Shown here: positions 9,074 through 17,724 of the stretch, one piece after another
How the letters are laid out: the number at the start of each line of letters is the position of its first letter
How positions within the stretch are numbered: the stretch's first letter is position 1
The notes under the pieces: model-generated
What the model was told of the DNA's origin: nothing
Database searches by the model: none
What the model saw: the letters and a program-made list of their open reading frames with translations, nothing else
Program-made: the position numbers and the translations under genes
NCBI GenBank assembly: GCA_963763855.1
Contig: CAVXPU010000005.1
Span: 930,001 to 994,000 of the forward strand
From: JAIBCC01 sp963763855
GTDB taxonomy: Bacteria > Acidobacteriota > Blastocatellia > Pyrinomonadales > Pyrinomonadaceae
Length of the DNA: 64,000 nucleotides
Direction: 5' to 3'

Positions 9074-9856
9074 TTACTTTTCCCCGTTGCCATTTAATTC
9101 GACACTGCAAGTTTTGATAATGAAATCAACAGCGTCTTGCGGCGAATCCGTTAGATGAATCAAGCCTAAATCTTCAGCATTAATCATCTTTTCATTGAGC
9201 ATCGTCGAAGTTACCCATTGCAAAAGCCCACGCCAATATTGTGAACTGAATAAAACGACCGGGAAATTGCGAATCTTTCGGGTTTGGATCAGAGTCAATG
9301 CTTCGAACATTTCGTCCATCGTTCCGAATCCGCCCGGAAAAATGATGTAGGCATTGCTGTATTTGATAAACATTGTCTTGCGGACAAAGAAATATTTGAA
9401 GGTCAGCGATTTAGTTTGATATGGGTTGGCAGATTGCTCGAAAGGCAATTGGATATTGCATCCGATCGAAATTTTCTTCGCTTCAAACGCTCCGCGATTT
9501 GCGGCTTCCATAATTCCCGGACCACCGCCCGTAATCACTTCAAAGCCGGATTCCGCCAATAATTTACCCGTTTCGCGAGCCGCAATGTAATAAGGATCGT
9601 CCTCTTTTGTACGTGCCGAACCGAAAACGGAAACGCCGCGAGTAACTGTCGCAAGATTATCAAATCCATCAACGAATTCGCTCATGATGCGAAAAACCCG
9701 CCAAGAATCTGAAGTTTTGTAATCGTCATCCGGTTCCGGCGAACGCAAAAGCATTTCATCGTCCGTCATTTGCCAATAAGATGTTTCCGCGAGCTCTTTG
9801 GCTTCGGCAATCGTCGCCGGAATTTCAACAATAGTTTTTGGGTTATTCTTTGCCAT
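9074..9856 (-). CDS. LOG-family protein (putative cytokinin-type nucleoside 5'-monophosphate phosphoribohydrolase)
   Basis: A 260-residue Rossmann-fold protein with both LOG-family motifs: GGGPGIMEAANRGA in the middle and PGGFGTMDEMFE further on. These enzymes release the base from modified AMP; many were annotated as lysine decarboxylases. An N-terminal extension of about 60 residues precedes the core. It lies 8 bp downstream of fabI on the same strand, so the two may be cotranscribed. The bacterial function beyond the family reaction is uncertain. Confidence 0.87.
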   Translation of the reverse strand: MAKNNPKTIVEIPATIAEAKELAETSYWQMTDDEMLLRSPEPDDDYKTSDSWRVFRIMSEFVDGFDNLATVTRGVSVFGSARTKEDDPYYIAARETGKLLAESGFEVITGGGPGIMEAANRGAFEAKKISIGCNIQLPFEQSANPYQTKSLTFKYFFVRKTMFIKYSNAYIIFPGGFGTMDEMFEALTLIQTRKIRNFPVVLFSSQYWRGLLQWVTSTMLNEKMINAEDLGLIHLTDSPQDAVDFIIKTCSVELNGNGEK

Positions 9857-9864
9857 TTAATTTT

Positions 9865-10626
9865 CTAAACTCCGATGATATTAAATCCACAGTCAACATA
9901 AATCGTTTCGCCGGTAATCGCCGAAGCCAGATCGCTGACCAAAAATAGAGCGGTATTGCCAACTTCACGGGCTTCTACATTTCTCCGAAGAGGAGCTTTT
10001 TCGGCAATATGCCCGAGCATTGCACCCATGTTTTTTACGCCGCGAGCCGAAAGCGTATTGATCGGACCGGCACTAATCGCATTAACACGGATATTATATT
10101 TGCCCAAATCTTCGGCTAAATAACGGGTTGAAGCCTCAAGTGCGGCTTTGGCAACGCCCATCACGTTGTAATTTGAAACAACCTTTTCAGCCCCATAATA
10201 GCTCATTGTAACGATGCTTCCGCCATCCGTCATCAACGGTTTTGCCGCCAATGCAATCTGGGAAAGCGAATAAGCACTAATTTCCAAAGCGGTTAAAAAC
10301 GCCTCACGCGTCGTTTCAACAAATTCACCGTCGAGGGCTTCACGCGGTGCAAACGCAATCGAATGAATTACAAAATCGAGTTTGCCGTATTTTTCCTTGA
10401 CGATCTGAAAAGCCATATCAACCGATGCCTGATCCGTTACATCACAAGGGATTACCGTCGCCCCATCAAGCTCAGCCGTCAATTTTTCAACGTTTTCCCG
10501 AAGCCTTTCGCCCTGATATGTAAAAGCCATTTTCGCCCCGTGCTGATTACACGCATTTGCACACGCCCAAGCAATTGAACGCTTGTTCGCAACACCAAAA
10601 ATTATTCCAACTTTATCTTTAAGCAT
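9865..10626 (-). CDS. fabI: enoyl-[acyl-carrier-protein] reductase FabI
   Basis: A 253-residue short-chain dehydrogenase that completes each fatty-acid elongation cycle, reducing enoyl-ACP with NAD(P)H. The N-terminal GVANKRSIAWA loop and the YNVMGVAK stretch give the FabI-specific Tyr-(x6)-Lys catalytic pair, and SAGPINTLSARG follows as in FabI. Length is normal. Enzymes of this type are the target of triclosan and isoniazid-like inhibitors. It heads a two-gene unit with the LOG-like gene. Confidence 0.95.
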   Translation of the reverse strand: MLKDKVGIIFGVANKRSIAWACANACNQHGAKMAFTYQGERLRENVEKLTAELDGATVIPCDVTDQASVDMAFQIVKEKYGKLDFVIHSIAFAPREALDGEFVETTREAFLTALEISAYSLSQIALAAKPLMTDGGSIVTMSYYGAEKVVSNYNVMGVAKAALEASTRYLAEDLGKYNIRVNAISAGPINTLSARGVKNMGAMLGHIAEKAPLRRNVEAREVGNTALFLVSDLASAITGETIYVDCGFNIIGV

Positions 10627-10688
10627 AATTGTAGAAAGGGGAAAAGTTTAAAAGTTGGAAAGGGAAAAAGCAAGCTGATAACAATTAT

Positions 10689-11462
10689 TTAAGACGCAAA
10701 AGTTCTTTGCAGAGTCTCGAAATCATAAAAACGAATATCAACGTCAACAGGCGTTTGCGAAAATTTGGTTTTCACTTTATTTCGCAATTCGGCTTCTGAT
10801 GTGCTATCGAGTTGGGTAACCATGATGAGCATCAATACGATTTTGGTATTCGGGCGAAGTCGGTCAATGGTTTTTTTGAAGGAATCAACCTTACGCAAAG
10901 TTGCGTTAATCTTTTCTTGTGAAATATCCGGCGTAACGGCAAATGTTATATCCAAACACTTTATCAGATCATCATTAATCAAGATTGCATCGAAATCGGC
11001 TTTTTCCAGCGTGATATATCGCTTGAGCGGAATGCTCAATTCCTGTTCAATATTTCTTAGAGCCAAATCTTCTGCAACGATATACGCCGAACGCAAATCG
11101 CTCATCTGACTTTCGGGAATTTCCAAATTGAAAGCCAATTCATCAACTGCCGCATTCAATTTTCGCTTTTGTCTTTCAGCAGACATGATCTGCCAGGGAA
11201 TTTCATCGTCGCCTTCATTGACCGATAATTTACGGAAATGACGGAGAATCAACCAAATCGATAATAGCAAACCCAATATCGGAAAAGTAATCAAGAAAAT
11301 GATGAAAATCCAACGCTGAACATCGCTAATATTTGGCGAAGACCAACCAAATCCGAGGCTCACAGCCAAACAGGCAAAAATAATCAAGGCAATAATAAGC
11401 GTCAAATAATTCCGTGACGGATTGATAAATTCAAGTAAAGATACTTTTTTTGTAGTTGGCAT
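10689..11462 (-). CDS. hypothetical membrane protein, two N-terminal helices and a soluble C-terminal domain
   Basis: A 257-residue protein. Two hydrophobic helices lie at about residues 19-38 and 50-70, so both ends should face the cytosol. Residues 90-257 form a mixed alpha/beta domain of about 165 residues (for example FDAILINDDLIKCLDITFA and KIVLMLIMVTQL strands). The pattern of strands with acidic residues loosely recalls a nuclease-like fold, but I see no diagnostic motif, so no function is assigned. It sits 62 bp upstream of fabI on the same strand. Confidence 0.7.
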   Translation of the reverse strand: MPTTKKVSLLEFINPSRNYLTLIIALIIFACLAVSLGFGWSSPNISDVQRWIFIIFLITFPILGLLLSIWLILRHFRKLSVNEGDDEIPWQIMSAERQKRKLNAAVDELAFNLEIPESQMSDLRSAYIVAEDLALRNIEQELSIPLKRYITLEKADFDAILINDDLIKCLDITFAVTPDISQEKINATLRKVDSFKKTIDRLRPNTKIVLMLIMVTQLDSTSEAELRNKVKTKFSQTPVDVDIRFYDFETLQRTFAS

Positions 11463-11554
11463 TATTGCTTAAGAAAAACTGACCTTCGGAAACGTTCGCA
11501 GAAATAGCATTCTGGAGAATTAACCTTATGTAGATATAAAATGATAATAACGCG

Positions 11555-11590
11555 AAAAATCCCCACTCCAAAAGCAAAAGTGAGGATTTT
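11555..11590 (-). terminator. Rho-independent terminator downstream of the PfkB kinase gene
   Basis: An 11-bp stem pairs 11557-11567 with 11579-11589 (one G-T pair). Read on the minus strand it is followed by a T run. It lies 12 bp past the stop of the PfkB kinase gene. Confidence 0.7.
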
Positions 11591-11601
11591 ATTTTTCGAG
11601 T

Positions 11602-12537
11602 TTACGCAGAAACGCTTTTTTCAAATGGAATATCGTCAAAATGAGTCATTTTTTTGAACGCTTTGAAACGCTCGTTGATCTCGGGATAATCAAGTGCGTC
11701 AACTCTTTCCGTGCCAAATTTTTCCACGTTAAACGAAGCCATCACCGAACCGTAAATCATTGCCCGACGCAAAACATCGTCAGTAATTTCTTTTTGGCTC
11801 GCGATATAACCCATAAATCCGCCGGCAAAAGTATCGCCCGCACCAGTTGGATCAAAAACGCTTTCGAGTGGATACGCGGGGCACGAGAAGTATGAATCTT
11901 TCGTAAAAAGAGTTGCTCCATATTCGCCGCGTTTGATTACCACTGCTTTTAATCCAAAACCCAAAATGATTTTTGCTGCTTTGTGAATATTCGGTTCGTC
12001 AGTTAACTGTCGGGCTTCAGCATCGTTAATTATAATGCAGTCAACAATTTTGACGGTTTCGAGCAAGGCTTCTTTCATTGACGAAATCCAAAAATTCATC
12101 GTGTCCATTGCCACAAATTCTGCTTTTTCACATTGCTCACGAACTTCTTTTTGCAACATCGGCAAAATATTTGCCAAGAAAACGATGCGAGAATTTTTAG
12201 ATTCATCGGAAAGTTTTGGTTGAAATGTTTCAAACACATTCAATTGCGTATCAAGCGTATGAGCCGTGTTCATATCGTAATCGTATCGCCCGCTCCAAAA
12301 GAATGTTTTGCCGTCTTTGACGATCTCAATATCGTCAGTATTAATATTATGACGTTGGAAAACCGCCCATTCTTCTTCGCTAAAATCTCCGCCAACTACG
12401 CCAACTGCACGCACATTTGTAAAGAAACTTGCTGAAAGCGAAAAGTGCGTTCCCGCACCGCCCAAAACTTTGTCACGTTTGCCAAATGGAGTTTCCAATG
12501 CGTCAAACGCAACCGAACCAACTACTGTTAAAGACAT
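11602..12537 (-). CDS. PfkB/ribokinase-family sugar or nucleoside kinase
   Basis: A 311-residue kinase. DPTGAGDTFAGGFMG near residue 230 contains the family's anion hole and catalytic Asp, and the N-terminus (VGSVAFDALETPFG, VLGGAGTHFSLSA) matches the PfkB substrate-binding lid region. The HxFG-type N-terminus resembles adenosine- or sugar-kinase-like members found in Acidobacteriota and Planctomycetota; the substrate is not readable. It is a single gene with its own terminator. Confidence 0.88.
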   Translation of the reverse strand: MSLTVVGSVAFDALETPFGKRDKVLGGAGTHFSLSASFFTNVRAVGVVGGDFSEEEWAVFQRHNINTDDIEIVKDGKTFFWSGRYDYDMNTAHTLDTQLNVFETFQPKLSDESKNSRIVFLANILPMLQKEVREQCEKAEFVAMDTMNFWISSMKEALLETVKIVDCIIINDAEARQLTDEPNIHKAAKIILGFGLKAVVIKRGEYGATLFTKDSYFSCPAYPLESVFDPTGAGDTFAGGFMGYIASQKEITDDVLRRAMIYGSVMASFNVEKFGTERVDALDYPEINERFKAFKKMTHFDDIPFEKSVSA

Positions 12538-12671
12538 TTTTTATAGTTACCTTTTAAATAAAATAATTGAAATACTCAAAACAATAAGCATCGGAAATTA
12601 TTGCTCTCCTGTCAAATCGGACGCTTACTTAAGGTATTAAAATGTCGCTACGGAGAAATTAAGGTTTTGAC

Positions 12672-12792
12672 GGAACACCTTCGCCCTCGAAGGCGATGAA
12701 CGCAAAGCGTTCAGCATAACTTTAACATTAGAAATGTTTAGCTTAAGTCAGATTGCTTTCGCAATCTGAGCCTTCGAGGGCGAAGGCGTTCC
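12672..12792. repeat. palindromic element A (22-bp arms, nested hairpins)
   Basis: Arms at 12672-12693 and 12771-12792 are inverted repeats with one mismatch, beginning GGAAC and ending GTTCC. Inside lie three small hairpins: 12698-12712, 12722-12740 and 12749-12768. Together with its flanks it fills the 313-bp gap between the PfkB kinase and the truncated membrane gene; I see nothing else in that gap. It shares the GGAAC/GTTCC ends and overall design with element B at 13213, but not its sequence. Confidence 0.85.
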
Positions 12793-12850
12793 ATTATTTA
12801 ATACTTACACCGATTCAAACGCGAGTGAAGCGATTAAATCTGCCGCAATA

Positions 12851-13162
12851 ATGGTTTTTCAAGGTTTTCATCAATTTGCAGGAGTTGCCATCGGCGAACA
12901 TCTTGGGCAATTATTTACGACAATTTGGATAGTTTTGATTTCCGTAGCGATGCTCAATTCGACAATTTTTAGACGTTGGCAAGGCATTGTCGGAATTGCA
13001 ATTTTTGGCTTGATGTTGCTTGGTTTGGTAGAAGGATTTGCGACCGTAATCAATTTTGACGCAGGAACTTTCGGAATTCTAACGCCTGTAAGTTTCATTC
13101 TGCTTTCAATTTGGATGATTTCGCTTGGCGTTACTTTGATTCGGCATAAAGCGAGTGTTTAG
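12851..13162 (+). CDS. C-terminal fragment of a polytopic membrane protein (DUF4386-like)
   Basis: 103 residues with three hydrophobic helices and a GFHQFAGVAIGEHLGQ segment. The frame stays open and protein-like upstream of the ATG as far as element A (through codons for SNASEAIKSAA), and there is no ribosome site at the ATG. The gene therefore looks like the 3' part of a longer DUF4386-type protein whose 5' part was lost where element A now ends. Palindromic elements sit on both sides. The DUF4386 assignment is tentative. Confidence 0.5.
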   Translation: MVFQGFHQFAGVAIGEHLGQLFTTIWIVLISVAMLNSTIFRRWQGIVGIAIFGLMLLGLVEGFATVINFDAGTFGILTPVSFILLSIWMISLGVTLIRHKASV

Positions 13163-13212
13163 CTTTCTAATACCATTTACTCCAAAAAACTATGCAAATG
13201 CAATAATTTAAC

Positions 13213-13339
13213 GGAACTCGGACACTCTTGTCCGAAAGCATTTGAAAAATGCTTAATACCGTCATGTAACTTCAAGTTAACCGGTCATCAAGCAGTTTCA
13301 AACGCCTTGCGTTTGTTCGGACAAGAGTGTCCGAGTTCC
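13213..13339. repeat. palindromic element B (perfect 23-bp arms, nested hairpins)
   Basis: Arms at 13213-13235 and 13317-13339 are a perfect 23-bp inverted repeat, again starting GGAAC and ending GTTCC. Small hairpins lie inside at 13238-13252, 13266-13278 and 13300-13314. The design matches element A, 420 bp away, although the sequences differ. It separates the truncated membrane gene from the AraC-type regulator. Confidence 0.88.
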
Positions 13340-13381
13340 TTTCTTAATGCACAATTTCCAAGGGCAAACGGTATAAGCGAA

Positions 13382-14398
13382 TTACTTTTCAACCGATTCA
13401 CGAAAAGCGTTTGGTGTCTTTCCGGTTTGACGTTTGAAAAAGCGATGAAACGCACTTGGCTCGGAAAATCCTAGTAGAAATGAGATTTCAGCGACTGAAA
13501 CCTTTTCATTTTGCAGATGTTTGATCGCTAATTCGCATCTCGTTTCGTCAAGCAATTCGCGAAATGAAGTGTTTTCGGCGGCGAGTTCGCGTTGCAGACT
13601 GCGTTCGCTTAGTCCAAGTTCGCGAGCGACATCCGTAATATTTGGAAGTTCGGCGTTTAATCGTTTAACGATCTTTTGTTGAACCTGCATCGAGCGGGTT
13701 TCTTGCTTGTTTAAGCGATTCAAATTGTCTTCCGCTTGGTCTTCAAAAGTTGAAAGCAAAGTAGGATTCGCCAATAAAATTGGATACTTCAAGGCTTCAG
13801 CAGCAAAAATAATTTTGTCGGAAGGTTGCGAAAAAAGAATCGGAGCCGAGAAAACTCGTTTGTGTTCGGAAATGTCCGTTGGTCGCGGATGGCTGAAGTG
13901 CATTTCACGAATAGGAAATTTTCTTCCCGTTAATCTCTCCGCAATTGCCGCAATCGCCGATAACGAGCATTCGATTGGCTGGCGAGGTGTTTCAAGCAAA
14001 TAATTATCACGGTCACGTATTATTTCTATTTCTATCTTTGCCAAAAGCCCTTTTTTCACTAATTTGCCTTGCAAAGCGTCCGTCAGCAGATTGGTGTAAC
14101 GAATCAATTTTTCCAAGGCTTCGCCCAAATTCGCACAACTTAGCATTACAAAACCAACCAAGCCAAGCATCGAAGGATGATTTTGTTCGCCGAGATGCAA
14201 ACCAATGTAAGCATCGCCGGTAAATTCTTCTGCTTTTTGCCAAACCTTTTGCGAAAGATCAGGTTTCGATAATAAATCGGATGAAATTCCAACCGATTGA
14301 CACAGTTCTGTCAGCGACACACCACGCGACACGGCAAAATAGATAACATCCCGCAAAAATCCAACTGAAACCTTACTTTCCAATTCAAACTCCTTCAC
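13382..14398 (-). CDS. AraC-family transcriptional regulator
   Basis: A 338-residue regulator. The N-terminal ~200 residues resemble the AraC-type arabinose-binding-like domain of the OruR/ArgR-type subgroup. The C-terminal ~100 residues hold the two helix-turn-helix units (ITDVARELGLSERSLQRELA, then VSVAEISFLLGFSEPSAFHR) and the conserved GKTPNAFR. It is divergent from the secreted-protein gene at 14547; the 148-bp gap contains two direct TCAAACT copies (14441 and 14468), a possible but weak operator. Effector unknown. Confidence 0.92.
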   Translation of the reverse strand: MKEFELESKVSVGFLRDVIYFAVSRGVSLTELCQSVGISSDLLSKPDLSQKVWQKAEEFTGDAYIGLHLGEQNHPSMLGLVGFVMLSCANLGEALEKLIRYTNLLTDALQGKLVKKGLLAKIEIEIIRDRDNYLLETPRQPIECSLSAIAAIAERLTGRKFPIREMHFSHPRPTDISEHKRVFSAPILFSQPSDKIIFAAEALKYPILLANPTLLSTFEDQAEDNLNRLNKQETRSMQVQQKIVKRLNAELPNITDVARELGLSERSLQRELAAENTSFRELLDETRCELAIKHLQNEKVSVAEISFLLGFSEPSAFHRFFKRQTGKTPNAFRESVEK

Positions 14399-14546
14399 AG
14401 AAATCGTTGCGTTTCAATCTTTGCAGGTTGGCGGAAAATGTCAAACTAACGTCGGATTTAGTCACTTTCAAACTCGTCAATCAAAGCTATTCTTTAAACA
14501 TCAAGCCCGATAAAGAGGGTAAATTTACATTTAAGGAAAAATTACA

Positions 14547-14873
14547 ATGCAGAAATACAAAGCAAAAATCATTCAACTAACGCTCTGGCTCGCATTTGCG
14601 ACAACTTTTATCAGTGGACAAAATCCGCGAGCGGTTGAGAGTGTCATTTCGGCTGAAAAACATACTGCTTTCGTTGGCGTATCAATTCATAATGGCAAAA
14701 CACGGAAAGATGTAGAATATCTGACAAGAGGAAAATTGACCCGAAAAGCCGACATCAAACCACCGGAGGTTTTTGATTTTTCTTTCGATGGTGAAACAAA
14801 TTGTCCGCTAACCATTATTCTAAATTTCAATTTTGCACCAAATGGAGCACTACAATATTTAGTCGTTCCTTAA
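14547..14873 (+). CDS. secreted protein, C-terminus truncated by an IS insertion
   Basis: A 108-residue ORF with a signal peptide (hydrophobic stretch ending FATTFISGQ) and an AAGGA ribosome site. The frame enters the IS at 14862 and ends after three foreign codons. If the IS and one TATTTA copy are removed, the frame joins exactly to 16322-16372, giving 121 codons and a TAATG overlap with the next gene. The insertion thus replaces only the last 16 residues. The mature protein has no recognised family; the beta-rich core and LTIILNFNF segment suggest a TonB-C-like or small lipocalin-like fold, which is only a guess. Confidence 0.6.
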   Translation: MQKYKAKIIQLTLWLAFATTFISGQNPRAVESVISAEKHTAFVGVSIHNGKTRKDVEYLTRGKLTRKADIKPPEVFDFSFDGETNCPLTIILNFNFAPNGALQYLVVP

Positions 14874-16315
14874 TAAATCAATAAGCGGCGGAATAGTTTG
14901 ATATGTTTTGTATTTGTCGCCGTGATTCTTTTAGCCAAATAAAGACAAAAATAACATTCTCGGCGGCTTTTTTCATCCAGCTTTTGAAATTGAACGCACT
15001 TGCTGCCAGAATTGCGTTGATCGCGTCGCCGATTTCGCCTTTGAGATAGTTTTTTGCCATTCCAAAGTCATTTTTCACGTGCCCGATGATTGGTTCAATT
15101 GCCGCTCGTCTGCGGAAATTCTTTCTTAATTTCAACTTTTCCGACGCTGTTTTTCCTGCTCCATTGGTCGGCACTTGCACTTTTGTCCCGCCGATTTCCC
15201 GGCTTTTGTAGCCCCGGTCAACAAACGCTTTTTTTGCTCTCACGCCTGTTATCCGCTCTTGCTGTGCGAGCGTTAAGTCTAATGTTTTGTTGTCGTGAGG
15301 GTTGCCTTTGAAGTTTACTGCCGCTAAGATCACGTTGCTTTTTTGTGCCACCGCAAACGATACCTTGCTGCCGAATTCAAATTTTTTGTCCGCTTTTCCT
15401 TTCGCAATGCAGCCGACCTCTAATGCGTGCAGCGAATAAATTTTATCCTTGTCTTCTCGCTTTTGATTCAAAACCCGCTCGTAGATTTCCAACTTCTCCG
15501 CATGTTTCTGCAAACTTTCTTCCCCTAATTTCCGACCCAAATCCCGCACTTGCCGCCCCGCAATCGTCTTGATCTTTCGCCTCGCTTTTCGTCTTTCCAA
15601 CGCTCGTTTCGGGCTTCTTGAATTCGCCGCTTTCAACAATTCTTTGACCGTAAACCTGTAACTTTGCCGCAGTTTTACGTCTTCTTTGGCGGCGGATTGA
15701 TTGCATTTTTCGATGATTTTAACCGCCAATTTTGTGTCCGTCGGATATGTTATGTTTTTTGGTTGAACCGTCGTATCTATCGATATATCTTCACTTAGCA
15801 CTTCTTTCCCATGCAGCAAAATGCTCGCCGATAAGATCTTTTCCACTCCTTTTTCACCTATCCGATGCCGAAAATGAACTAAGTCCGACGGGTCGCACGG
15901 AAACTTCCATTGAAATACAACTTCACCGCAAAAATACTGAAAATACGGATTCGATACCCACTCAGCCATCACCGTTTCATCTCCTAATTTGTAAAGCTGC
16001 TTCAATATCAACAACCCGACCATCAACCGTATCGGTTTCGCCGGCGAGCCCGCTTTTGCATAAAACGGAGCAAACTCCGTCTCGAAAACTTGCCAATCAA
16101 TCGCCTCAGCCAACAAACAAAGTTCGTGTTTAAGATTAATGAAATCGACTAAATTCGGCAAAAACAAATGCTTTTGACCAACGTCCGGTGACTTTCCAAT
16201 CATAACTATTTGCAAGAAAATCAATCTAATTTAGGAATATCTTGCATATTATTTTATCAAATACCTACCGTAAAGTATAGCAAATACACGCTTTATATGG
16301 CTTTTAAGGAACGAC
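14862..16315. mobile_element. IS5-family-like insertion sequence, complete
   Basis: A 1,454-bp element with perfect 12-bp terminal inverted repeats (GTCGTTCCTTAA at 14862-14873 and its complement at 16304-16315). It is flanked by a 6-bp direct repeat TATTTA (14856-14861 and 16316-16321), the likely target duplication. It encodes one transposase on the minus strand. Both ends and the ORF are intact, so it may still be mobile. Confidence 0.88.
14878..16224 (-). CDS. IS5-family-type DDE transposase
   Basis: A 448-residue transposase filling the IS. The N-terminal region (PIRLMVGLLILKQLYKLGDE, FCGEVVFQW, DLVHFRHRIGEKGVEKIL) is the IS5-type DNA-binding part. The catalytic core has DISIDTTVQPKNITYPTD, then AFVDRGYKS and the final RRAAIEPIIGHVKNDFGM, which place the D, D and E. 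It is full length with no frameshift. The TTRs lie just outside the ORF. Confidence 0.9.
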   Translation of the reverse strand: MIFLQIVMIGKSPDVGQKHLFLPNLVDFINLKHELCLLAEAIDWQVFETEFAPFYAKAGSPAKPIRLMVGLLILKQLYKLGDETVMAEWVSNPYFQYFCGEVVFQWKFPCDPSDLVHFRHRIGEKGVEKILSASILLHGKEVLSEDISIDTTVQPKNITYPTDTKLAVKIIEKCNQSAAKEDVKLRQSYRFTVKELLKAANSRSPKRALERRKARRKIKTIAGRQVRDLGRKLGEESLQKHAEKLEIYERVLNQKREDKDKIYSLHALEVGCIAKGKADKKFEFGSKVSFAVAQKSNVILAAVNFKGNPHDNKTLDLTLAQQERITGVRAKKAFVDRGYKSREIGGTKVQVPTNGAGKTASEKLKLRKNFRRRAAIEPIIGHVKNDFGMAKNYLKGEIGDAINAILAASAFNFKSWMKKAAENVIFVFIWLKESRRQIQNISNYSAAY

Positions 16316-16371
16316 TATTTAGAGAAACCAGTATCAAATAGATCAGAAATGAACCTAGGGAGCCGACTATA

Positions 16372-16854
16372 ATGGAAGAAAATCAAAACACAATCAGCTT
16401 AATTTTTGAAATTATTCGATTTCTATCAGTTGCATCAATTGGAATGTTTGTCGGCTCAATGCTGACCGAAGGATGCGTTCTTGTTCCGTATTGGCGTTCG
16501 CTTTCAGCCAACGATTTCTATGCTTGGTACGCGGCTAATGGTCAACGTTTGCACGGTTTTTTTGGTCTAGTTACCACGATAATGGCACTTCTTTCCGTCG
16601 CCGCTGCAATCGTATCGTTGTGGCAAAAACATCCAAGCCGTTGGTTTGGGTTGCTCGCTGCCATAATTTCGTTAGTGATAGTCTCGACCTTTTTCCTCTA
16701 TTTCAAAGAGGCAAACTTGAGCTTTGCAAACGGTGGTTTGAATGATGACGAATTGGCAAAAGAACTTACTCGAGGGTCAATTTGGCACTGGATGCGAACC
16801 GGGCTAAGTTGTTTTGGATTTATCGCATCCTTGCTAACACTTTGGAAATATTGA
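16372..16854 (+). CDS. four-helix membrane protein (DUF1772-like)
   Basis: A 160-residue protein with four hydrophobic helices. The conserved-looking LYFKEANLSFANG loop and final WHWMRTGLSCFGF helix resemble DUF1772/anthrone-oxygenase-like membrane proteins; the assignment is tentative. Before the IS inserted, its ATG overlapped the stop of the 14547 gene (TAATG, 16370-16374) with a GGGAG site at 16358-16362, so the two were translationally coupled. The IS now separates it from that gene's promoter. Confidence 0.65.
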   Translation: MEENQNTISLIFEIIRFLSVASIGMFVGSMLTEGCVLVPYWRSLSANDFYAWYAANGQRLHGFFGLVTTIMALLSVAAAIVSLWQKHPSRWFGLLAAIISLVIVSTFFLYFKEANLSFANGGLNDDELAKELTRGSIWHWMRTGLSCFGFIASLLTLWKY

Positions 16855-16885
16855 TGGTTTTGCCAAATGGAGTTTAGTTGGAATC

Positions 16886-16962
16886 AGTATAGTGAGCGGT
16901 AGCGAACATGCTTATCATTGCAAAATTCGGACTTTTGCTTGCTCACTATCGTTCGCTATACT
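16886..16962. repeat. palindromic element C (22-bp imperfect arms)
   Basis: Arms 16886-16907 and 16941-16962 are inverted repeats with five mismatches, all transitions. The element lies in the 132-bp gap between two convergent genes, where it could serve as a terminator, although there is no T run. Confidence 0.65.
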
Positions 16963-16986
16963 AATTTTAAAACTAGACAACTGAAA

Positions 16987-17451
16987 TCAACCTTTTTGAG
17001 GAATCGCTTCGTCAATGGCGAAAAATTCCAAAGAGGCTGAATTTAAGCAATATCGCTGACCTGTCGGCGGCGGACCATCTGGGAAAACGTGCCCTTGATG
17101 CCCGTCGCATCTGGCACAGCGAATTTCTTCACGAACCATTCCAAATTTAACATCGCGGTAGATTTTTAAGTGTTCATCATCAAATGGGGCGTAAAATGAA
17201 GCCCAACCTGTTCCCGAATTAAACTTTTCGTCAGACTTAAATAATGGCAAACCGCACAATTTACATGCGTATGTGCCATCTTGTTTGTTGTCGGTTAAAT
17301 TCCCGCAAAACGGGGCTTCGGTGCCGTGTTCGAGCAAAACGTGATAGGATTCGCGGTCTAAATCTTGGGCTAAATGTTGACGCACATCTTCGCTGATCGG
17401 TGTAATATCGTAGCCGGATTCGGATAGATGTTTTTGTGTTTCGGGTGTCAT
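16987..17451 (-). CDS. msrB: peptide-methionine (R)-S-oxide reductase MsrB
   Basis: A 154-residue enzyme that repairs methionine-R-sulfoxide in proteins. It has two CxxC zinc pairs (CKLCG and CARCD), the FNSGTGWASFY block, GHVFPDGPPPTGQRYC, and catalytic Cys in RYCLNSASLEF. No signal peptide is present, so it is cytosolic. The length and motifs are standard; it is a single gene. Confidence 0.95.
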   Translation of the reverse strand: MTPETQKHLSESGYDITPISEDVRQHLAQDLDRESYHVLLEHGTEAPFCGNLTDNKQDGTYACKLCGLPLFKSDEKFNSGTGWASFYAPFDDEHLKIYRDVKFGMVREEIRCARCDGHQGHVFPDGPPPTGQRYCLNSASLEFFAIDEAIPQKG

Positions 17452-17560
17452 AAATCTTCTCCTATAAACTTTATGATGACAAAATCAAATCCAAATAACA
17501 AATTATGAAACTAAGTAGTCAAGCAACGGATACTAGAGAAACAAAACTAATCAACTCTGC

Positions 17561-17630
17561 GAAAATCGGCGTGTTCAGCGGGAAATTATTTTTATCTCCC
17601 GCTGAACACGCAGAACTACGCAGAATTTTC
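17561..17630. repeat. long hairpin element D upstream of the sigma gene
   Basis: A perfect 15-bp inverted repeat (17569-17583 with 17597-17611, GCGTGTTCAGCGGGA on the left) with a 13-bp AT-rich loop. A weaker outer pairing joins GAAAAT at 17561 and ATTTTC at 17625. It lies 95 bp upstream of the sigma factor start, in the 273-bp gap after msrB. No gene is supported in this gap. Confidence 0.8.
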
Positions 17631-17724
17631 ATTAAAATAATTTGCATCATTACTTATAAGATTTATTTTTCAGATTTGTTGTCTTGAGAAATTAGAAAGG
17701 TTAAAATTTTTCAAAGGAATTACG

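Noticed and set aside
17505..17687. Small ORF (60 codons) upstream of the sigma gene
   Set aside because: It runs through the long hairpin at 17561-17630; the frame is explained by the repeat and there is no supporting ribosome site.
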